The notes under the pieces were generated by a model that saw only the letters and a program-made list of their open reading frames with translations, was not told the DNA's origin and did no database searches. Below are positions 15,487 to 23,590 of a stretch of DNA of 32,683 nucleotides, piece by piece. The position numbers were made by a program, and so were the translations under genes. Position 1 is the stretch's first letter; every line of letters starts with the position of its first letter. Source of the stretch: Acidimicrobiia bacterium (lineage in GTDB: Bacteria; Actinomycetota; Acidimicrobiia; Acidimicrobiales; Bin134); contig VYEX01000015.1 in assembly GCA_009842675.1 (NCBI GenBank), positions 1,459-34,141 on the forward strand, read 5' to 3'.

Positions 15487-16839
15487 CTAGCTCCCTGCGG
15501 GAACAGGCACCGGTTCGATGTTGAGGAACCGGGCCAGGTTGTCGCACATGATGGTCTTGATGTCGGCGTCGCTCATGTCTTTGAGCTGGGTGGTGGCGTA
15601 AAGGGCGGGGAAGGGCAGTCCCTCGCTGTGGGGGAAGTCGGAGCCGAACACGATGGGCTCTATGCCCACCGCGTCCACTACCCGGGCCACGTTCTCCTCG
15701 GGGAAGGGCGCCACGATGAAGTGGTCGCGGAAGATATCGCTAGGGCGGCGGTCGAGCTTCGGCCCCCACTTGGCCCCCCGGCCCATGAGAAAGGCATGGT
15801 CCATCTTGCGCAGGATGTAGGGCAGCCATACCGTGCCCTGCTCTGATAGGCACACCTTGATGTTGGGGAAGCGGCCGAACAGGTTGTGCAGCACCATGGC
15901 GGCCACCGTCTCCATGGCGGGGCGGTCGCCCCAGTAGAGCACCCATTGGAGGGCGTCGAATTCGCCCAGCCCGACATCGGGGTCCTCGCTCCAGTCGGCT
16001 CCGTTCTTCTGGTAGTCGGTGGCCCCCAAGTGGGTCACCACTCGGGCCTCGGCCTCGTTGATGCGGGCCCAGAAGCCGTCGTAGACCGGGTCGGCCATGG
16101 AGCGCCCGCCCCTCGGATTGAGGCGACCACCGTGAGCGTGGCCGCTGATGATCTGGATGACGGTGGCGCCCTGGTTGAGGACTAGCTCGACCTCGGCGGC
16201 GGCCTCATTGGGATCGGCCAGCGACACATAGGCGGGCAGGAACAGGCGGTCGAGGTAACCCCAGCCGATCTCCTCGTTGATCCATCGGTTGTAGGCCCGG
16301 GTGTTGGCGTAGATGCCGTCGACGTCGTCGGCGAACTCGTACTCCAGCGATAGCACTTGGTTGGGGAACATGAGGGCGGCCCCGATGCCCTGGCTGTCCA
16401 TGAGGGCCAAGCGCAGATCGCGGTTGCCCCACGATTCTTCCTGGTCGCGGAAGTAGGCAATCAGCTCGACCCGCTCCTCCATGGTGAGGTTGCGATAGGG
16501 GTTGAGACGGGACAGCGTCATCCCCGGGGAGTGGATGTTGGACTGGCCGGCCTTCATCTGGTTCTCGTCGCCCGCAGTGGGCACGGCTCGGGCAGCCACC
16601 TCAGCCGCAGCCTCGTCGTCGGAAGCCACCAGGGCCACCGCCTGGTTGAGACGGGACGGCTGCCCCCCGAACACCCCGATCCATCGGCCTTGCTCATCGG
16701 CCTCGAAGGTGACCGCTTTGTGCCGCCACTTGGGGTCGACGTAGTTCACATACAGATCGCGGGGCTCCACAAAGTGGTTGTCGGCATCGTTAATGAGAAA
16801 TGGCAGAGTCGGAAGTTGCTCAACCTGGGCCAGAGCCAT
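15487..16839 (-). CDS. Amidohydrolase-2 family metal-dependent hydrolase/decarboxylase B
   Basis: A 450-residue member of the same family as 14290-15483, with an inserted segment of about 60 residues after the first strand (roughly 60-120). The metal motifs are D-A-D-N-H (18-22), a T-H-L-G-A-T-D histidine in the middle, and G-S-D-F-P-H-S-E-G near the C-terminus. It is the last gene of the long minus-strand unit, 33 bases after the FG-GAP gene. Members of this subgroup often occur in aromatic or steroid degradation clusters, acting on ring-cleavage products. That would fit the Rieske oxygenases upstream, but the step is not defined. It is cytosolic with no signal peptide. Confidence 0.85.
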   Translation of the reverse strand: MALAQVEQLPTLPFLINDADNHFVEPRDLYVNYVDPKWRHKAVTFEADEQGRWIGVFGGQPSRLNQAVALVASDDEAAAEVAARAVPTAGDENQMKAGQSNIHSPGMTLSRLNPYRNLTMEERVELIAYFRDQEESWGNRDLRLALMDSQGIGAALMFPNQVLSLEYEFADDVDGIYANTRAYNRWINEEIGWGYLDRLFLPAYVSLADPNEAAAEVELVLNQGATVIQIISGHAHGGRLNPRGGRSMADPVYDGFWARINEAEARVVTHLGATDYQKNGADWSEDPDVGLGEFDALQWVLYWGDRPAMETVAAMVLHNLFGRFPNIKVCLSEQGTVWLPYILRKMDHAFLMGRGAKWGPKLDRRPSDIFRDHFIVAPFPEENVARVVDAVGIEPIVFGSDFPHSEGLPFPALYATTQLKDMSDADIKTIMCDNLARFLNIEPVPVPAGS

Positions 16840-16872
16840 AGGTCCATGGTACGGGACGCCAGAAGGGGCCCG

Positions 16873-18663
16873 TCAGGTGTTGTAGCGCCCGGCGTCGTCG
16901 TCTGGTTTCCGAAGGATGACGAAGATGGCGACGGCCAGGACCAATAGGACCAACAGAGCAATGAACACCCAGACCCAGGCAGCATCCGTGCCTCCATCGG
17001 ACGAATTGTCGTCGACCGGCGCCGGCGAAGCCGCTGCCGCTACAACCGGGGTCGCCGCAGTCGTTGGGGCAATCGTCGCAACTGGATTTGGAAGTGCAGT
17101 AGCGGTTGGGGTGGGCGCCACAGTCGGGGTGGCAGATGCAATGGCCGTTGGGGTGGGCGCCACAGCCGGAGTTGGGTCTGGCTTCGCAATGGCGGTTGGC
17201 TGCACCTCTGCGGCGGGCTCGCCTGGAGTAGCAGTTGGCGCCGCGGCGGTCTCGACCGTCGCGGTGGGCGCTACCCCATTCCCTACGGGATGAAGGACAT
17301 CCAGCCTGTAAACGCGAACCACTCCAGGTTCCTCATGAATGGGACGCTTAATCGACTCTCCCACGTCCCGGTACGAATACCGATAGGCGCCGACCGCTAT
17401 CGCTCCCCCGCCCAGAGCGACTGCCTGGGGCTTCCATGTTGAATCAAGAAAATGCTCTGCATAGGTAAAGCGCCAGCCTTCTCTGGGCCGGTCGAACAAG
17501 CCAAACACCAATGTCTCCGGGGTGTAACCGTCGGTGCCTTTGCGAGGAGCAATCACAGCAAGACCGTCGTCAACATCAACGTCCCAGCCGAAGTTGCCTG
17601 CCCTCGCCTCGTCGTATCGACCCACCTGCTGGCTGACCCATCTATCGCTTGATTGCTCAAACATGTAGGCGAAGTCTTCTGCCGCCACGATGATCGTTCT
17701 CCCCTTCACCGCCACCGCCTGGCCAAACCGACTACTCGCTGAGTCCACCGGGGGGACGATTTCTGCCGTTTCCGCCCACTGACTCCCAGAACGCTCATAC
17801 ACGTACGCCACCTCGCTGCCGGCAGCAACGATCAGATCGCCGTCTACGGCCACGTCTCCTCCGAAGTTGAGAGCTTGCATCTCTCCAGGGCGGACCAGCT
17901 TTGCTGTTTCTGACCACTGGTCGCCTGAACGTTCAAATACATAGACCGATTCCGGGAGGACATAGGTCTGTCCCACGAATCCCCCAGTGACATCTCGCGA
18001 CGTAACGACGCCATTTGCACTGATCACAACGACGTCGCCATCTACGGCAACTGATGATCCGAATCCACCTCCGAGAAAGGTACGGTCCGTATAGCGGGCA
18101 GTAACGCGAGAACCGTCGGGCTGAGGTCCCAACATGCTGAGATCATCCGTTCCGTTGAGTTTGGCTGTCTCCACCCAGTCACCCCCTAACAGGGAAAAGA
18201 CATGAGCCGCCTCGTAAGCGCCTACCACGATCACGTCGCCATCAACGGCTACCGAACGTCCAAACCCTCCGAACAATGTGCCCGAACTGCCTAACAGGAT
18301 TGCCCGGCCTTCCATCTGGGGAAAGCCAACCTTGTCCCTTCCCAGGGTCGGGGCCGATCGACCGGGCGGCAAATTTTCGACCGTCAGCTTCGCCGTTTCA
18401 AGCCACCGTCCATTGGTCCTCGTGAACACGTAGGCCGCGCCATAGGCGCCAACCACCATCACATCGCCATCCACGTCCACGGCGAATCCGAACCCGTCGC
18501 CAGCAAATCCGTCTGAGGCTGTCAAAGTCTCGGAGAACGAAGCGACCGTCATGGTCTCGTCGTGCTCTGACTGCCCAGCGGCAACGCTTGTAATGACGGC
18601 CGCCCCTAATACCGACAACGCCAGCAACAGCCTCGCAATCCGACTAGAGGCCGAAGGCGTCAC
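16873..18663 (-). CDS. FG-GAP repeat surface protein with C-terminal membrane anchor
   Basis: A 596-residue exported protein. Residues 1-29 form a signal peptide (basic start, hydrophobic core). Residues about 40-450 are a beta-propeller of FG-GAP-like repeats, each with the pattern F-G-x-x-V-A-V-D-G-D-x-x-V-V-x-A, repeated at least six times. A Pro/Thr/Ala linker (about 460-555) leads to one membrane helix (563-584) and a short R-K-P-D-D-D tail, so the propeller should face outside. It starts with GTG at 18663, overlapping the kinase gene by 20 bases. Such propellers usually bind ligands or surfaces; no enzyme function is seen. Its place inside a catabolic operon is odd. The fold and topology are well supported, the role is not. 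Confidence 0.87.
   Translation of the reverse strand: MTPSASSRIARLLLALSVLGAAVITSVAAGQSEHDETMTVASFSETLTASDGFAGDGFGFAVDVDGDVMVVGAYGAAYVFTRTNGRWLETAKLTVENLPPGRSAPTLGRDKVGFPQMEGRAILLGSSGTLFGGFGRSVAVDGDVIVVGAYEAAHVFSLLGGDWVETAKLNGTDDLSMLGPQPDGSRVTARYTDRTFLGGGFGSSVAVDGDVVVISANGVVTSRDVTGGFVGQTYVLPESVYVFERSGDQWSETAKLVRPGEMQALNFGGDVAVDGDLIVAAGSEVAYVYERSGSQWAETAEIVPPVDSASSRFGQAVAVKGRTIIVAAEDFAYMFEQSSDRWVSQQVGRYDEARAGNFGWDVDVDDGLAVIAPRKGTDGYTPETLVFGLFDRPREGWRFTYAEHFLDSTWKPQAVALGGGAIAVGAYRYSYRDVGESIKRPIHEEPGVVRVYRLDVLHPVGNGVAPTATVETAAAPTATPGEPAAEVQPTAIAKPDPTPAVAPTPTAIASATPTVAPTPTATALPNPVATIAPTTAATPVVAAAASPAPVDDNSSDGGTDAAWVWVFIALLVLLVLAVAIFVILRKPDDDAGRYNT
17105..17165 (-). repeat. Short tandem repeat in the Pro/Thr linker of the FG-GAP gene
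   Basis: A 19-base segment is repeated exactly at 17105-17123 and 17147-17165 (42-base period, 14 codons). It encodes part of the A-V-A-P-T-P-T-A linker unit. This low-complexity stalk could change length by slippage. Confidence 0.8.
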
Positions 18664-19726
18664 GGAGGGCGGGGCGGGGGTTGAGGTCGGCCAGGGCGGC
18701 TTCTGAGCGGGCTAAGAAGGCGGCGGCGAAGGCCTGGCGGCCAGGAGAGGCGTCTTCGGGGAAGGTGACTACCTGGCAGCTGGCGGGGACGGTGTAGGCG
18801 GCGTGGATGCGGTGGGCCAGCCAGGCATCGTCGAAGGAAATGGGCTGGGCGCCGTGGGCATTGCGGGCGTCGAGGTAGCGCTGGATCAGGGCCTGATCGT
18901 GGGCGAGGCGGTCTTCGGGGGCCATGGACATGTTGAGGAAATAGCTCACGTCACGCAGGGGGGCGCCCACGTTGATGAGGCCCCAGTCCAGAAAGCCCGG
19001 CCCGCCGGCCTCGGTCACGAACAGGTTGCCGATGTGGCCGTCGCCCTGGAGCACGGTGGCGGGGCCGCCGATGGGCCCTGCGGTCCATGCCTGGTGGAGC
19101 TCGGCGGTGTGGTCGATGTAGAGCTCGGCGATCTCAGCGAAGGCGTCGGTGAGTTTGTCGCGGTGGTTGTCGAGCCCGTAGCGCAGCAGCCGCGCCCCGT
19201 AGTCGCTGCCTTTGTTGGCTAGCGGCACCCAGTCGGCCTCGGTGGCTCGGCGCTCGGGATCCTCGTAGCGGGCGTGGAGCTCGGCAAAGTGGTCCAGGGC
19301 CTCGGCGGCGTAGGCCACCGGAACCCCTGTGCTGTAATCGGGCAGGGACTTGGCTGAGTTGTCCAGGTCTTCCAGCAGCAGCACGAACGCACCGGTGTCG
19401 GGGTCGAAGGCGGCCACGTAGGGGGTGAGGGTCTGCATGGGCACCCGGTGGGCCAGGCGCTGGTAGAACAGCGCCTCCCGACGGCCCATTCCGGTTTGGT
19501 TGATCTGAGCCCGGCGGTCGGGATCGAGCGGCGGGAGCTTGGCGAACATGGTGGCGGGCAAGTCGGTGTCGCCCTGGTAGGTGAGACCAAGGCGGGCGTT
19601 GGCGTTGGTGCCGGCGTGGATGGCCAGCACCTCAACGGCAGTGACCACCGTGCCGGGATAGCGCTCGGCCAGGTTCTCGGTGAGCCAGTCGGGGGTGATG
19701 GCCTCGGGATGTTCGGGCAGGCTCAC
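18644..19726 (-). CDS. Aminoglycoside-phosphotransferase/CHK-like small-molecule kinase
   Basis: A 360-residue kinase-fold protein that should phosphorylate a hydroxyl group on a small molecule. Visible kinase elements are K63 (F-A-K-L) for ATP, E84 (R-R-E-A-L-F-Y) on the C-helix, the L-L-E-D-L hinge (117-121), the catalytic loop Q-G-D-G-H-I-G-N with D229 and N234, and the Mg-binding Asp D247 in L-D-W-G. The usual H-G-D is Q-G-D here. The start is GTG at 19726, overlapping the stop of the upstream Rieske gene by four bases (GTGA), so the two are coupled. The family includes choline, fructosamine and macrolide kinases. Resistance to an antibiotic is unlikely from context; a catabolic or detoxifying kinase is my inference. 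Confidence 0.82.
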   Translation of the reverse strand: MSLPEHPEAITPDWLTENLAERYPGTVVTAVEVLAIHAGTNANARLGLTYQGDTDLPATMFAKLPPLDPDRRAQINQTGMGRREALFYQRLAHRVPMQTLTPYVAAFDPDTGAFVLLLEDLDNSAKSLPDYSTGVPVAYAAEALDHFAELHARYEDPERRATEADWVPLANKGSDYGARLLRYGLDNHRDKLTDAFAEIAELYIDHTAELHQAWTAGPIGGPATVLQGDGHIGNLFVTEAGGPGFLDWGLINVGAPLRDVSYFLNMSMAPEDRLAHDQALIQRYLDARNAHGAQPISFDDAWLAHRIHAAYTVPASCQVVTFPEDASPGRQAFAAAFLARSEAALADLNPRPALRDAFGL

Positions 19727-21072
19727 CGGGCCTGGTCAGCGGGCACCCAGCCGCCGGGCTCGAGGCCCAGGTAGCGCTCAAGCTGGCGGTGCATGTTGAT
19801 GATGCGGCACTCCTCTCCCGAGAGCCACACGTGGGTGAAGCCGGGCTGGTGGAGGCCCTTCTGCATGGTGCGGATGACGCTGAAGTCCTGGTTGAGCACG
19901 AACCCGAAATCGGCCTGGTCCATGGGCACGGTGACATGGACGGGCGAGGAGGCCGGGGCGTCGGCCGACGGCATGCGGCTGAGGTGGATGGTGGCCAGCT
20001 CGCCCTCGTCGGGGGTGGGACCGGGCCGGGCCGTCAACACGGTGAAGATATCGGCGCTGATCAGCACGGTGGTGTTGGGAAAGAGGTTGTACTGGCTGAG
20101 GTGGGTGATTTGGGCGGTGTCGTAGTCCGACAGGTCGACGCCCACGGTGGCCTGATGGTCCCTGATCTTTTGGGCGATCACGTCTTGGAGGGTCTGGCCG
20201 TCGGGCACGTCAGGGACAGGACTGCCGGGCTCGCCGTACTCCGGCCCCATGCGGCCGCCCTGGGTGACCACGAACGACTCCCACACCGTCTGATCGTCGA
20301 CGTTGCGGCCCAAGCGGGGGCTGGGCACGCCGTAAGGCTGGTAGGACACGCCGTGGCGGTCCCAAATGCGCTGGGGGGAGTTGACGTCGTTGATGCTGGC
20401 CAGCATCTCCCGGTGCAGCCCCTGCACGTGGTAGGTCTCGGAGAAGCCCTCGTTAACCACCTTCCAGTTGCAGTTCACCGGGGTGGCGGTGGAGTAGGTG
20501 CCCCGGAACTCGTCGAGGTTGGCCCAAGCGATGTCGTCGGGGATGCCCTCCAGCCAGTCGGCCAGCGGCTCGGCATCGAAGTCGAGGTTCACAAACACCA
20601 GACGGGCCCAAGTGTCCACCTGCACCGGCACCAGGGGGAGATCGTCATTGCTGATAGGGCCGAAGCCCCGGCGGGAGGGGATCTCGCGGAGCCGGCCGGT
20701 GAGGTCCCAAGCCCAGCGGTGGTAGGGGCAGCGCAGCTCAGTGATGCCGGTGCCCGAGCCCTGGCAGATGGAGTTGCCCCGGTGGCGGCAGACGTTCTGG
20801 AAGCCCCGGAGGACGCCGTCTTCGCCCCGAACCAGGATGATCGAGTACTTGCCGAGGCGGTGTTCGAACCAGTCGCCGGGGTTGGCGATGTGGTCGACGG
20901 TGCAGGCCACGTGCCACACCTTGGGCCACATCCGCTCGTACTCCAGTTCGGCGAACTCGGAGGAGAGGTAGCGCTGGACGGGGATCCTCACCGGGGCTTC
21001 GGCGGCGAGGCCCGAGGCGGTTACCGCGGTGCCCAGGATCTCGGCCTCGTCGGTTGTGGCGATGTCGACCAT
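19723..21072 (-). CDS. Rieske-type oxygenase alpha subunit 2
   Basis: A 449-residue Rieske non-heme iron oxygenase large subunit. The 2Fe-2S site is C95-x-H97 and C115-x2-H118. The mononuclear iron ligands are H215 and H220, with an Asp in the C-terminal N-Q-D-F segment. The residue three before H215, which bridges the two metal centres, is Glu (E212, S-E-T-Y-H) where aromatic-ring dioxygenases have Asp. Carnitine monooxygenase CntA also has Glu there. The ATG at 21072 is chosen over a TTG seven codons upstream. It is coupled to the kinase by GTGA and lies 65 bases after the MmgE/PrpD gene. No beta subunit or reductase is visible, so electrons must come from elsewhere. The substrate is unproven. 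Confidence 0.88.
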   Translation of the reverse strand: MVDIATTDEAEILGTAVTASGLAAEAPVRIPVQRYLSSEFAELEYERMWPKVWHVACTVDHIANPGDWFEHRLGKYSIILVRGEDGVLRGFQNVCRHRGNSICQGSGTGITELRCPYHRWAWDLTGRLREIPSRRGFGPISNDDLPLVPVQVDTWARLVFVNLDFDAEPLADWLEGIPDDIAWANLDEFRGTYSTATPVNCNWKVVNEGFSETYHVQGLHREMLASINDVNSPQRIWDRHGVSYQPYGVPSPRLGRNVDDQTVWESFVVTQGGRMGPEYGEPGSPVPDVPDGQTLQDVIAQKIRDHQATVGVDLSDYDTAQITHLSQYNLFPNTTVLISADIFTVLTARPGPTPDEGELATIHLSRMPSADAPASSPVHVTVPMDQADFGFVLNQDFSVIRTMQKGLHQPGFTHVWLSGEECRIINMHRQLERYLGLEPGGWVPADQAR

Positions 21073-21137
21073 GGCGTCAATCGTGGCACACAACAGGCGT
21101 CAAGCAGCAGGCCCGAACAGCGATCACCCTTGGGTGT

Positions 21138-22520
21138 CTACCCGCCGCCAATCCGGCTCAACAGCCCGGCGGCGGTCTGACGGCGATCGAGCAGAGCTTG
21201 TCGAAGGGCGTCGGCGGTGCCTACAGGAGCCAAGCCGTCCACTAGGCGGTCGAACTTGGCATCGAGCTCCGGTCGGCTCAGAGGGTCGTGCATGGAGCCC
21301 TTCTGCCCGTGAACAGTCCGCTCAAACACCTCTCCGCCGGCGGTGACCACCCGCACTCTGCCCCCCATCTTCCAGGCGTAGGTGCGGTCGAACTCCGGTG
21401 CGGCCTGGAGTGGAGCCACCTTGGCCTGAAGCTCAGCCAGCGCGGGGTGTGCAATCTGCTCCGGCTGATAAGTGGCCGGGTCGCGGGGGTCGGCCAGGAG
21501 GGCTGCCGCGATGTTGAAGGGCGCGGAGTACTGCGCGGCCATGACCGATGTGGTGCCGTCCATGCTGTTCTGGGTGGCCGCCTTGGTGGGACAGTCGGCT
21601 TCGATCCGGATGATCTGAGCTGGATCGAAGCCGTGCTCGGCCTGAAGTTCAGCGGTGGCTTGAATCAGCGGGTGGATGTCGCTGCACGCCGCAAAGGGCT
21701 TGACAGTGATCTCGTCGATCATCCAGCGGCTTCCCAACCCGTCAGTCAGCCGATCGAACTCGGGTTCGACGCCGAAAACCCGACAGAAGCCATAGCGCCC
21801 GGCTAGCCCATCGTCGGCGCCCTCTACGCCCCGGGCAGCGAGGGAGGCAGCCAATAGTCCGGCCTCGGCGGCTCGCCCGGCATGGATTCGCTTGGCCATC
21901 CCCCCGGAGGAGGCGAACTCCATGGTGCCCGAGGCCAGCGAGACGGCGATGCCGAAGGCATGGTTCATGGATTGGCCGTTGAATCCCAGCAGGCGTCCCG
22001 CGGCTGCAGCCGAGCCGAACACCCCCGACATCGAGGTCGGGTGGAACCCGGCCAACATGTGGGCCGCCGGACCGACGGCGATACCAGCTCGGCCCATGGC
22101 CTCGTAGCCGATCAGGATGGCTTCGAGCAGATCGAGGTTCGTCGCCCCCCGGTCTTCGGCCAGGGCCAAGGCGGCCGGCACCACCACCGCGCCCGGATGG
22201 CTGATGGCCTCTTCATGCACGTCGTCGAGTTCGAACCCATGGGCCGAACAGCCGTTGGCGAAGGCGGCCATGGCTGGGGTCGTGCGCGAGCCGGGGCCGT
22301 GGTCGGCACCGATCACGGTGGCCGCTCCATCACCCCCGCTGGCCAGTGCATGATCAATGGCCGCCTGCGACCAAGGCTGGCCCGCTCCCTGAATGATGCA
22401 CCCCACGGTGTCGACCACAGCATCGGCGGCCCGGTGCAGAAGACGATCTTCGACCCGGCCTGACAGTCCGGCTAGGTAGTCGGCCAAACGGCGGGAAGGC
22501 GATTGGTTGTCAGGGGCCAT
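21138..22520 (-). CDS. MmgE/PrpD family protein
   Basis: A 460-residue cytosolic protein of the MmgE/PrpD family, which includes 2-methylcitrate dehydratase, cis-aconitate decarboxylase and iminodisuccinate epimerase. The family's all-helical N-terminal domain is clear: V-x-D-T-V-G-C at about 36-42, N-G-x-x-A-H-x-x-E-L-D-D at about 88-99 and H-P-G-A-V-V-V-P-A-A-L-A. A G-G-M-A-K-R-x-H-A-G-R-A-A motif follows at about 207-219, then a K-P-F-A-x-C-x-D-x-H-P strand. The start overlaps the stop of the upstream Rieske gene by 11 bases, so they are co-translated. It has no neighbouring prpB or prpC, so the methylcitrate cycle is not supported here. I infer a dehydratase or lyase step in the same pathway as the Rieske oxygenases. 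Confidence 0.87.
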   Translation of the reverse strand: MAPDNQSPSRRLADYLAGLSGRVEDRLLHRAADAVVDTVGCIIQGAGQPWSQAAIDHALASGGDGAATVIGADHGPGSRTTPAMAAFANGCSAHGFELDDVHEEAISHPGAVVVPAALALAEDRGATNLDLLEAILIGYEAMGRAGIAVGPAAHMLAGFHPTSMSGVFGSAAAAGRLLGFNGQSMNHAFGIAVSLASGTMEFASSGGMAKRIHAGRAAEAGLLAASLAARGVEGADDGLAGRYGFCRVFGVEPEFDRLTDGLGSRWMIDEITVKPFAACSDIHPLIQATAELQAEHGFDPAQIIRIEADCPTKAATQNSMDGTTSVMAAQYSAPFNIAAALLADPRDPATYQPEQIAHPALAELQAKVAPLQAAPEFDRTYAWKMGGRVRVVTAGGEVFERTVHGQKGSMHDPLSRPELDAKFDRLVDGLAPVGTADALRQALLDRRQTAAGLLSRIGGG

Positions 22521-23583
22521 CCAGCGCGTCCAGCAGCAGCCGTTGGAGATGGGCGACGGTGTTCTCGGAATGGACGTCGGCCACCCCGCTGGGATTCACG
22601 ATCAAGGGGCCGGGCCGGTAGCCGCGGCTGGCCGCCCCCTTCTGCACCGACTCCATAATGCTCAAGTCCTCCACAACGGTGGTGGTCCAGTCCAATTCGA
22701 TCACCTCCCGCTGTTCGGCGGTGAGGTCGGCCCGGTCGAGCCACCATTCTCGGATGAGCATGGTCTGGTCGACGGCTAGGGGCACCCAGCGGAACGTGTT
22801 GAGCTCCCGGCCGGGATAGCACTGGATGGAGGACACCGGCCAGGTATAGAAGGCGCCATACTCGCCCACCTCGCCATGGCCAAAGGAACCGGAGGGTTTT
22901 GGGGGTGGCCCCTGCGCGGTGTGGTGGATAGTAGATCCTCGGAGGGTGATGCGATAGCTCCCAGGATTGACCGTATTCGTGGTGAAGCTCTTGTGGACGT
23001 TGGGGCAGTGGTAGCACTCGTTGTAGTTCTCTACCGCAATCTTCCAGTTGGCGTTGATCAGCTGGGTGCGCCGGGACGACAGCACCCGCTGGCCGGCATC
23101 AGGGGCTATAGCCAACAGCTCGGACTCGATACCGGGAACGGTTTCCTCGAGCGGAATCGCATCGGGATCGAGGTTGGCGAACAGGAATCCGGCCATGGTG
23201 TCGAGGCGCACCGGGGGCACGCACAGCTCGCCCACGTTTTCGCCCCGGGCGGTGATAAGCCGTCCGCCGAGGTCGTAGGTCCAGGCGTGATAAGGACAGG
23301 TGATGGCCGACAGCTCGGCGAAGTCGCTTGCTACCAGCCGATGGCCGCGGTGCTGGCACACGTTGTAGAAGCCGCGTACTGCCCCATCGTGGTTGACCAC
23401 CAGCACGCTCTCGTCGCCCACCGGAGCAGTGAACACCTGCCCCGGCGAGGCCACTTGCGAGACGTGGCCAACGAGCTGCCAGGTGCGGGCGAAGATGTGG
23501 TCGAGTTCATGGGCGAACACATCCGGGTCGGTGTAGTAGCGACCACTTAGGCCATTGTGTCGAGAACCCACCCTCGTCACCAC
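22510..23583 (-). CDS. Rieske-type oxygenase alpha subunit 1
   Basis: A 357-residue Rieske oxygenase large subunit, shorter than subunit 2. The 2Fe-2S ligands are C76, H78, C96 and H99. The iron site lies in A-V-E-N-Y-N-E-C-Y-H-C-P-N-V-H with H192 and H197, and an Asp in V-E-D-L supplies the third ligand. The bridging position is Glu (E189), and the E-C-Y-H-C-P pattern is that of the choline, glycine-betaine and carnitine oxygenase group. The start is uncertain: GTG at 23583 or 23580, just after the aminotransferase stop. An upstream TTG at 23619 would overlap that gene. It is the second gene of the long minus-strand unit and overlaps MmgE/PrpD. N-demethylation or C-N cleavage of a methylated amine is plausible. 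Confidence 0.87.
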   Translation of the reverse strand: MVTRVGSRHNGLSGRYYTDPDVFAHELDHIFARTWQLVGHVSQVASPGQVFTAPVGDESVLVVNHDGAVRGFYNVCQHRGHRLVASDFAELSAITCPYHAWTYDLGGRLITARGENVGELCVPPVRLDTMAGFLFANLDPDAIPLEETVPGIESELLAIAPDAGQRVLSSRRTQLINANWKIAVENYNECYHCPNVHKSFTTNTVNPGSYRITLRGSTIHHTAQGPPPKPSGSFGHGEVGEYGAFYTWPVSSIQCYPGRELNTFRWVPLAVDQTMLIREWWLDRADLTAEQREVIELDWTTTVVEDLSIMESVQKGAASRGYRPGPLIVNPSGVADVHSENTVAHLQRLLLDALDGP

Positions 23584-23590
23584 GGCTATC

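Noticed and set aside
18644..19726. Antibiotic-resistance aminoglycoside phosphotransferase
   Set aside because: Only the broad kinase fold is shown; the gene is coupled to a catabolic Rieske oxygenase and there is no mobile element.
19789..21180. 463-codon plus-strand open frame opposite Rieske subunit 2
   Set aside because: The opposite strand carries intact Rieske motifs; this frame is a Gly/Val/His-rich shadow.
21138..22520. MmgE/PrpD as part of a methylcitrate cycle
   Set aside because: No methylcitrate synthase or methylisocitrate lyase is nearby, so the specific prpD name is not justified.
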